Shown here piece by piece: positions 5,142 through 10,939 of a stretch of 10,939 bases of DNA. Below the pieces are notes generated by a model, which saw nothing but the letters and a program-made list of their open reading frames with translations, was not told the origin of the DNA and made no database searches. The translations under genes and the position numbers were made by a program. Numbering within the stretch: position 1 is the first letter of the stretch; each line of letters opens with the position of its first letter. This DNA comes from Saprospiraceae bacterium (lineage in GTDB: Bacteria > Bacteroidota > Bacteroidia > Chitinophagales > Saprospiraceae): NCBI GenBank assembly GCA_020852155.1, contig JADZBJ010000056.1, positions 1 through 10,939 on the forward strand, written 5' to 3'.

Positions 5142-8100
5142 ATGAAAAAAATCAGCCTTTTCCTCTTGTTGCTAGTCGCCTTTTTCTCACAGGCATCGGC
5201 ACAGGCCCCCTCATTTTTCAGTCGCATTGCTGCTGAAAACATTCCACAACTCAAAGCAGGTCGCGGCTGCGAAACGCCCAACAGTTACCTGTCCTATCGC
5301 CTGGATTATGCCGGTATTCAAACTGCTTTGAAACAAGCCCCGACTGAATTCACGGCTGAAGCGCTGGCAAACTCCTGCCAGATCGCCATTCCGATGGCTG
5401 ATGGTACGCTGGAAAATTTCGGCGTTTGGCAAACGGCCATCATGCACCCCGAACTGGCCGCTAATTATCCTGAAATCAAGACTTACGCTGGTCGAAGCAC
5501 CTCCAACTCAGCGCGCACGGTCGTTATCAGCACGACACCGCGCGGATTTCGGGCCATGATCATGCAGCCCGACCAAAACGTGCACTACGTTGAGCCTTTT
5601 GCCTTTGACCAAAGCGAATATTACATCTCATTTGACCGTCGTAACCTGCCGTTTGATCAGCGCCCTTTGCTGTCAAAAAGCGTCACCGGCGATATTGCCC
5701 GCGTGGCCGATACAGAGCCTTATGCGCCGCCTGTCGAAGTACGCGGCACCTTGCTCACAGAGCCTGTCGAATTGAAAGTCCTGCGCTACACCGTTGCCTG
5801 CACCGGCGAATTTGGTCAGGATCACGGCGGCACCAAGCCCCTCGCATTTGCCGCAGTGGTGGAATATACCAATCAGGTTTCTGCTTTGTTCGAACGCGAC
5901 GCAGACTTGCGCCTTCAACTGACACCCTGCACCGAAAGTTGCATTTTTGTTGACCCACAATCTGACCCGTTTTTCGGCGTAGAAGTAGGCGACTGGATGG
6001 CACAAAACGATCAGGTGGTCGGATTGATTTGCGGTTCGGCTACGCACGATGTGGGTCACGTTTATTCCCGTTATCTGGCTGGTGGCGCAGCTGGCGTAGC
6101 AGGCGGTATTGCCTGTACGTCCAGCAAGGATCGCGGCTGTTCGTCGGGTAATGGCGGCAGCAACTACGGCGACTGGTTCCTGAATGTTGTCGGACAGGAA
6201 GTTGGTCACCAGCTCAGCGGAGGCCATACCTGGAATCGTTGCAACGGCGGCGGCGGACGCGCTGGTAACTCTGCTTTTGAGCCCGGTAGCGGCAGTACGA
6301 TCATGTCGTACGCAGGCGCTTGTGGCCCGGACAATGTTCAGGGTAGCTCCGACCTGTATTACCAAGCCGGTTCGGTAGATGAATTTTTCTTCTTTTTCAA
6401 AGAGGGCGCAGGCACAACTTGCGGCACGAATGTCAACACAGGCAATAACGCCCCTGAGGTGACTATTCCTTACCAAAGCGGCTTTTTCATTCCGATCAGC
6501 ACACCTTTTGAATTGAAAGGCGATGCTTCCGACCCTGACGGCGATGTGCTCACGCTGGCCTGGGAAGCCATGAGCGCCGGGCCTGAAACCCCGCTGGGCC
6601 AACCTTCCGGCAATGCGGCTATTTTCCGCTCTTTGCCAGCATCTGACCAGAAAAACCGCTATTTCCCGAAACTCAATACCGTACGCGCCAATGCTGCGGA
6701 CATTACCGAGCAGTTGCCTACATACTCCCGTGATTTGAATTTCCGAATGATCGCACGCGACAATCGCCCCGGCGGCGGCGGATTGGGCTGGAAAGAGGTT
6801 GATTTCCGTGCTGACGGTAACAGTGGCCCGTTCCTGGTGTTGACCAGCAACTCGCCCGGCGTTATCTGGCGCGTTGGCGAACTGGCGCATGTCACCTGGA
6901 ATGTCGCCAATACCAACAAGGCTCCAGTGAATTGCCAAAAAGTCAACATCCGACTCAGCCTTGATAACGGGTTGACTTTCCCGATTATGCTGGCTGAAAA
7001 CACAGGCAACGACGGCAGCCATTACGTCCAAGTACCTGATAATGTATCCACCAATGCACGACTGCGCATTGATGCAGCGGACAATGTGTTCTATGACTTG
7101 TCTAATTTCAAATTCAGCATTCAAGCACCATTGCAACCTTCAGTTACGCTGGGCTTGAGCAACAACGAAGACAAAATTTGCCTGCCTGAAAATTTCCAGA
7201 CAGACATCGTAAGCGCATCGGTTCTGGGGTACAACACACCCGTAGCGCTGGAAGTAGAAGGTACATTGCCACCTGGCGCTGTTGCCGCATTGAGCACGAC
7301 AACTTTACAGCCGGGTCAAAATGCTACGCTGACCGTGGATATGAGCGATGTGCATGTCGAAGGCGAATTCACATTCAACCTGAAAGCAACGCCACAAGGC
7401 GGCACAGCGATGATCCGGCCGATCAAGGTGACTTTGACCAGCAACGACTTTTCGGCCCTGCAACAAATAGCGCCGGTGAATGGCTCGACCAATGTGGGCC
7501 TGCTGCAAACCCTGCGCTGGACCAAGGTACAGGACGCCGACTCGTATGACGTTCAATTGTCCGACAGCCCGGCATTTACCAATATCCTGGCTTCGCAAAC
7601 CAGCACGTTGCTTGACTCGTTCAAAATGTCGCTGTTACTGGAAAAAGGCAAGGCATACTACTGGCGTGTCCGTCCGAAAAACGAATGCGGCACAGGCCCG
7701 TGGCTCGAACCGTCGTTCTTTGCTACGTTTGCACAAAGCTGCCAGTTAAGCACTGCAACGGACCTTCCTAAAAACATCACCACCAACAATACCGTGACGG
7801 TTGAGTCCAAACTCAATGTGCCGCAAAATGGCATTATCAACGACCTGAATATTACACAGATCAAGGGTTTCCATGAATATTTCAAAGACCTGGAAGTACA
7901 CCTGATTAGCCCTACAGGCACCGATGTGCAATTGTTTAAAGACAAATGCGGCAACTACAACGGTAATTTCCACTTCGGTATAGATGATGCAGCGGCTTCT
8001 TTGCTCGGATGCCCGCCACCTAACAACGGAAACGACTACCGCGTGCCCAATTCACTGGCTGTATTCAACAATCAGAATACACAAGGTCAATGGATTTTAC

Positions 8101-8786
8101 GCGTCAAAGACAACGTGCCTGGCGCTGGTGGTGTGCTCGAAGGCTTCCAACTTGAATTCTGTTCATCAGTTACGGTTACACCGCCTGTAGTGATCAACAA
8201 CCTGCCAATGCCGATTGAAGTGGGCACCAATAAGGCTATTTCATCTGACCTGTTGCGCGTGGATGATGGCGGCACGCCTGCTTCTCAGTTGGTGTACACC
8301 CTGGTGACCATCCCGCAAAAGGGCGGACTGCAAAAGGCCTGGGGCGGCGATCTGAACCCGGGCGACCAGTTTACACAAGCCGACGTGGATGCCGGAGCGA
8401 TGCGTTATTTTGACTGGGGCACCAACAGCGGAGAAGATTCCTTCCGTTTTGTCGTCACCGATGGTCAGGCAGGCTATCTGGGTACGCCTGAGTTCCGCAT
8501 TGTGCCTTTCACGGTTGGCACAGATGACCTGGCTGCACAAGCCCTTGACTTCCAGGTTTATCCTAACCCGACTGACGGAATCATGTGGATTGGCTTGAGC
8601 AAACAGGCTGAAACAAACCTGCAAGTGCGCGTGATCAATACCACTGGTCAAGTCGTACGCGAATCCACGCTGGTGCGCGGAACCAACCGTTTAAGCCTGC
8701 AAATGGGCGACCTGCCCAAGGGTTTGTACGCCATTCAACTGGCCTCATCCAACGCTGCGGGCGTGAAGCGCGTGGTGGTGAAATAA
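5142..8786 (+). CDS. Secreted reprolysin-like metalloprotease homologue, T9SS cargo, altered zinc site
   Basis: A 1214-residue exported protein. Residues 1-20 are a signal peptide, with probable cleavage after ASA. Residues about 25-205 look like a propeptide, and about 206-430 like the Bacteroidota reprolysin-type (metzincin) domain, with DVGHVYS, GGIACTSSKDRG and the Met-turn STIMSYAG (385-392). The zinc motif expected as HExxHxxGxxH reads QEVGHQLSGGH (352-362). The first ligand His is Gln352 (codon 6195-6197) and the conserved Gly is Ser359; Glu353, His356 and His362 remain. Proteolytic activity is therefore doubtful. Downstream are Ig/cadherin-like modules (about 438-660), a fibronectin III-like module (about 772-863), a proprotein-convertase P-domain (about 885-1008), a CSPG/cadherin-like repeat (about 1015-1122) and a type A sorting domain (about 1135-1214, YPNPTDG and LPKGLY). 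The sorting domain targets the protein through T9SS to the surface or medium. It has its own terminator. Substrate or binding partner is unknown. Confidence 0.93.
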   Translation: MKKISLFLLLLVAFFSQASAQAPSFFSRIAAENIPQLKAGRGCETPNSYLSYRLDYAGIQTALKQAPTEFTAEALANSCQIAIPMADGTLENFGVWQTAIMHPELAANYPEIKTYAGRSTSNSARTVVISTTPRGFRAMIMQPDQNVHYVEPFAFDQSEYYISFDRRNLPFDQRPLLSKSVTGDIARVADTEPYAPPVEVRGTLLTEPVELKVLRYTVACTGEFGQDHGGTKPLAFAAVVEYTNQVSALFERDADLRLQLTPCTESCIFVDPQSDPFFGVEVGDWMAQNDQVVGLICGSATHDVGHVYSRYLAGGAAGVAGGIACTSSKDRGCSSGNGGSNYGDWFLNVVGQEVGHQLSGGHTWNRCNGGGGRAGNSAFEPGSGSTIMSYAGACGPDNVQGSSDLYYQAGSVDEFFFFFKEGAGTTCGTNVNTGNNAPEVTIPYQSGFFIPISTPFELKGDASDPDGDVLTLAWEAMSAGPETPLGQPSGNAAIFRSLPASDQKNRYFPKLNTVRANAADITEQLPTYSRDLNFRMIARDNRPGGGGLGWKEVDFRADGNSGPFLVLTSNSPGVIWRVGELAHVTWNVANTNKAPVNCQKVNIRLSLDNGLTFPIMLAENTGNDGSHYVQVPDNVSTNARLRIDAADNVFYDLSNFKFSIQAPLQPSVTLGLSNNEDKICLPENFQTDIVSASVLGYNTPVALEVEGTLPPGAVAALSTTTLQPGQNATLTVDMSDVHVEGEFTFNLKATPQGGTAMIRPIKVTLTSNDFSALQQIAPVNGSTNVGLLQTLRWTKVQDADSYDVQLSDSPAFTNILASQTSTLLDSFKMSLLLEKGKAYYWRVRPKNECGTGPWLEPSFFATFAQSCQLSTATDLPKNITTNNTVTVESKLNVPQNGIINDLNITQIKGFHEYFKDLEVHLISPTGTDVQLFKDKCGNYNGNFHFGIDDAAASLLGCPPPNNGNDYRVPNSLAVFNNQNTQGQWILRVKDNVPGAGGVLEGFQLEFCSSVTVTPPVVINNLPMPIEVGTNKAISSDLLRVDDGGTPASQLVYTLVTIPQKGGLQKAWGGDLNPGDQFTQADVDAGAMRYFDWGTNSGEDSFRFVVTDGQAGYLGTPEFRIVPFTVGTDDLAAQALDFQVYPNPTDGIMWIGLSKQAETNLQVRVINTTGQVVRESTLVRGTNRLSLQMGDLPKGLYAIQLASSNAAGVKRVVVK

Positions 8787-8802
8787 CGAACAAGGATTAA
8801 AT

Positions 8803-8850
8803 AAAAAGAGCGCTAATTGTTTGACTTTCAACAATTAGCGCTCTTTTTTT
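8803..8850. terminator. Bidirectional terminator between the protease-like gene and glgB
   Basis: A perfect 19-bp stem joins 8803-8821 and 8830-8848 around an 8-base loop (8822-8829). The outer five pairs are A-T, so the RNA ends in a U-run on either strand, TTTTTTT at 8844-8850 on the plus strand. It starts 16 bases after the protease-like stop codon and serves that gene clearly. It could also stop glgB read-through from the other side. Confidence 0.92.
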
Positions 8851-8912
8851 ATGATATTTACAAAAATTTATTAGTTTATTGTAAATCAATAGTTTACAAA
8901 AAAACACACGGT

Positions 8913-9006
8913 TTGTCATCCTGAACGCAGTGAAGGATCTGCGACCCACGAAGCAGAAATATGCACAACTGTTTGACCAGATCCTTCACTGCGTTCAGGA
9001 TGACAA
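8913..9006. repeat. 29-bp inverted repeat, GTCATCCTGAACGCAGTGAA family
   Basis: Perfect inverted arms at 8913-8941 and 8978-9006 enclose a 36-base spacer. The core resembles a dispersed intergenic repeat (GTCATCCTGA followed by GAAGGATCT) seen, from memory, in many Bacteroidota and other genomes. Each arm has a small internal palindrome, ATCCT/AGGAT. No target duplication is seen at its edges. The rest of 8851-9029 is A/T-rich, with a minor TTGTAAA/TTTACAA hairpin (8879-8899). Confidence 0.85.
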
Positions 9007-9029
9007 CTTTTTCTGAAAGGGGTTATTTG

Positions 9030-9088
9030 ATCAGCCAATTCCCATGAGGCAGCAGCGTTCATTGGCTGCTGTATGAAAATTGGCTGAT
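9030..9088. repeat. Inverted repeats with alternative pairing, 3' of glgB
   Basis: ATCAGCCAATT (9030-9040) and AATTGGCTGAT (9078-9088) are perfect 11-bp inverted arms. Between them CAGCAGC (9050-9056) pairs with GCTGCTG (9065-9071). A further ATTGGCTG at 9061-9068 can also pair with 9033-9040, so two folds compete. It starts 13 bases beyond the glgB stop and may shape the 3' end of that mRNA. No T-run follows on the minus strand, so it is not a standard terminator. Confidence 0.65.
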
Positions 9089-9101
9089 AGTTTCACAGAC
9101 C

Positions 9102-10939
9102 CTACTTCTTCGCTTTTTTTACTGTGCCTGTCGCCTTTGCAGCAGCCGTTTTAGCCGCTTTCTTTTTTGGCGGTTTTTCGCCTTCAAATACCATGATACA
9201 CAACGGAGGCAGGTGGAATTTGATGGATTCTTCCTTGCCGTGAGAAGGCTCTTTGTCGGCTTTCAAGTCGCCGTTCAGGATGCCGCTGCCGCCGTATTTT
9301 TTGTCGTCGGAATTCAGGATTTCCTTCCAAACGCCACCATAAGGAACACCTACGCGATATTCCTGAATTGTATTGGTATTAAAATGGCAAACGATCAACA
9401 GCGTCGGGTCGTCGGCATTCCCTTTACGGAGGTATGCCAACACAGAGTTGCCGGTGTCGTCGCCTGAAATCCATTCAAAACCATCGGGGTGAAACGCCTG
9501 ACGCCAAAACGCCGGTTTGCTGGTGTAGGCGTGATTGAGGTCTTTTACCCAGTTTTGCACACCCTTGTGGTAGTCGAATTCGAGTAGCTGCCAGGGCACG
9601 CCCAGATCGTGGCTCCATTCTGTGGTTTGGCCGATTTCGCCGCCCATGAAAAGAATCTGCGTGCCGGGGTGCGTCCATTGATGTCCCAGCAGCGAGCGCA
9701 GGTTGGCAAATTTTTGCCACTCGTCGCCGGGCATTTTATACAGCAGGCTGGCCTTCATGTGCACCACTTCATCGTGGCTGAGTGGCAGCATGAAACGTTC
9801 AGAAAAAGCGTACACCATCGAAAATGTAATTTCATTTTGATGGAAACGCCTGAAAATGGGCGGGCGTTTGAAATAGCTCAATGAATCGTGCATCCAGCCC
9901 ATCATCCATTTTTGGCCAAAGCCCAATCCGCCATCGAATGTTGGTTTGGTCACGCCCGGAAACGCTGTGCTTTCCTCAGCGATTGTTTCCACGCCGGGGT
10001 ATTCGCGATATACAGCCTCGTTGAAATCTTTCAGGAAAGAAATGGCTTCGAGGTTCTCCCGTCCGCCGTGAATATTGGGTATCCACTCGCCTTCTTTTCG
10101 GGAGTAATCGTGGTACAGCATAGAAGCCACCGCATCTACGCGCAAGCCGTCGGCGTGATAGTGTTCGAGCCAGAAAAGGGCATTTGAAATCAGGAAGCTG
10201 CGCACTTCGTTGCGGCCATAATCAAACACATAACTATTCCAGTCTGGATGATAGCCGCGGCGCATATCGGCGTATTCGTACAAGTGCGATCCGTCAAACA
10301 GGTAAAGCCCGTGAATATCCCCCGGAAAGTGCGACGGAACCCAGTCGAGCAAAACACCTATACCGGCCTGGTGCGCCTGATCCATGAGGTACATCAAATC
10401 TTCAGGCTGGCCGAAACGGCTGGTGGGTGCATAGAAGCCTGTAATCTGATAGCCCCATGACGGGAAATACGGGTGTTCCATCACTGGCATCAATTCCAGG
10501 TGGGTGAAGCCCATATCCACGCAATACTGTACTAATTCATGGGCCAGTTCGCGGTAGTTGAGCGAGCGATTGCCGTCGGTGGCTAATTTTTTCCAGGAGC
10601 CAGGATGCACTTCATACACTGACCAAGGCTGGCTATCGCCGGCTTTTGTCCGGCGTTGCTTCATCCAGTTGTTGTCTTTCCATTGGTAATCAAATTCCCA
10701 GACAACGGAGGCGGTACGCGGGGGCGTTTCCCACAATATAGCGTAGGGGTCGCCTTTATCCAGCGCAATACCGGTTTTTGTTTTGATGTGGTATTTATAG
10801 ACAGTTCCTTTTCCGATGCCGGGAATGAACCCTTCCCAGATGCCGCTACTATCCCAACGAGGCTTCAGGATATGTGCGTCGGGGTTCCAGTTGTTGAAAT
10901 CGCCCGTGACGCTCACCCGTTCGGCATGAGGCGCCCAAA
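9102..10939 (-). CDS. glgB: 1,4-alpha-glucan branching enzyme GlgB (N-terminus beyond the window)
   Basis: This GH13 enzyme makes alpha-1,6 branches in glycogen by cutting and transferring alpha-1,4 chains in the cytoplasm. The frame stays open to the right edge and the edge codons read WAPHAER before VSVTGDFNNWN, a classic CBM48 start. The GTG at 10916 is thus internal and the true start is outside. Counting from that codon, the CBM48 part covers about 1-80 and the GH13 barrel about 95-450. Catalytic residues are Asp261 in DGLRVDAVASM, the Glu314/315 pair in IAEEST, and Asp382 in LSHDEVVH. The all-beta C-terminal domain covers about 470-578. At least 611 residues are present, in line with 630-730 for the family. 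An unusual Lys/Ala-rich tail of about 22 residues (9105-9170, KPPKKKAAKTAAAK onward) follows the normal end. The stop is TAG (9104-9102). Confidence 0.96.
   Translation of the reverse strand, partial: WAPHAERVSVTGDFNNWNPDAHILKPRWDSSGIWEGFIPGIGKGTVYKYHIKTKTGIALDKGDPYAILWETPPRTASVVWEFDYQWKDNNWMKQRRTKAGDSQPWSVYEVHPGSWKKLATDGNRSLNYRELAHELVQYCVDMGFTHLELMPVMEHPYFPSWGYQITGFYAPTSRFGQPEDLMYLMDQAHQAGIGVLLDWVPSHFPGDIHGLYLFDGSHLYEYADMRRGYHPDWNSYVFDYGRNEVRSFLISNALFWLEHYHADGLRVDAVASMLYHDYSRKEGEWIPNIHGGRENLEAISFLKDFNEAVYREYPGVETIAEESTAFPGVTKPTFDGGLGFGQKWMMGWMHDSLSYFKRPPIFRRFHQNEITFSMVYAFSERFMLPLSHDEVVHMKASLLYKMPGDEWQKFANLRSLLGHQWTHPGTQILFMGGEIGQTTEWSHDLGVPWQLLEFDYHKGVQNWVKDLNHAYTSKPAFWRQAFHPDGFEWISGDDTGNSVLAYLRKGNADDPTLLIVCHFNTNTIQEYRVGVPYGGVWKEILNSDDKKYGGSGILNGDLKADKEPSHGKEESIKFHLPPLCIMVFEGEKPPKKKAAKTAAAKATGTVKKAKK

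Noticed and set aside
5673..7136. 487-codon open frame on the minus strand inside the protease-like gene
   Set aside because: It is antisense to a well-supported multi-domain gene, resembles no known protein and looks like a codon-bias shadow.
10914..10916. GTG at 10916 as the start of glgB
   Set aside because: The seven codons upstream to the window edge read as conserved CBM48 sequence (WAPHAER), so translation starts outside the window.

Overview
The window looks like Bacteroidota chromosomal DNA, probably from a Saprospiraceae/Chitinophaga-like lineage. The lineage is inferred; nothing in the window fixes it. Evidence for the phylum is a large secreted protein with a type IX secretion (T9SS) C-terminal sorting domain, the lack of Shine-Dalgarno sequences before the starts, and a perfect TAnnTTTG promoter box. 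No tRNA, rRNA, CRISPR array or transposase gene was seen.

Layout, left to right. (1) 1-721, minus strand: the N-terminal third or less of an AsmA-like envelope protein with a GTG start; it runs off the left edge. (2) 722-1149: its probable promoter, then a nested inverted-repeat element (976-1153) that reaches into the last codon of the next gene. (3) 1150-3429, minus: a 759-residue RND/MMPL-type exporter with 12 predicted membrane segments. (4) 3430-3937: the divergent gap between that gene and fbp, filled by a modular repeat array in two inverted halves. (5) 3938-4990, plus: class I fructose-1,6-bisphosphatase, followed by a strong terminator. (6) 5142-8786, plus: a 1214-residue secreted reprolysin-like protein with P-domain, cadherin-like and T9SS sorting domains. 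Its zinc-binding motif has lost the first histidine. (7) 8787-9101: a perfect bidirectional terminator and two further inverted repeats. (8) 9102-10939, minus: glycogen branching enzyme GlgB, whose N-terminus lies beyond the right edge.

The genes do not form one pathway. fbp (gluconeogenesis) and glgB (glycogen synthesis) both serve carbon storage. The AsmA-like and RND proteins are both envelope proteins and may act in lipid or outer-membrane homeostasis. The protease-like protein is exported to the cell surface or medium.

The most unusual content is in the gene gaps. Three of the four hold a different family of short palindromic repeats. The element at 976-1153 appears to have inserted into the end of the RND gene with an 8-bp target duplication and to have supplied a replacement stop codon. 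The array at 3542-3920 follows a simple grammar: a GTTTGA hexamer, then either a 4-nt linker or a GC-rich block.
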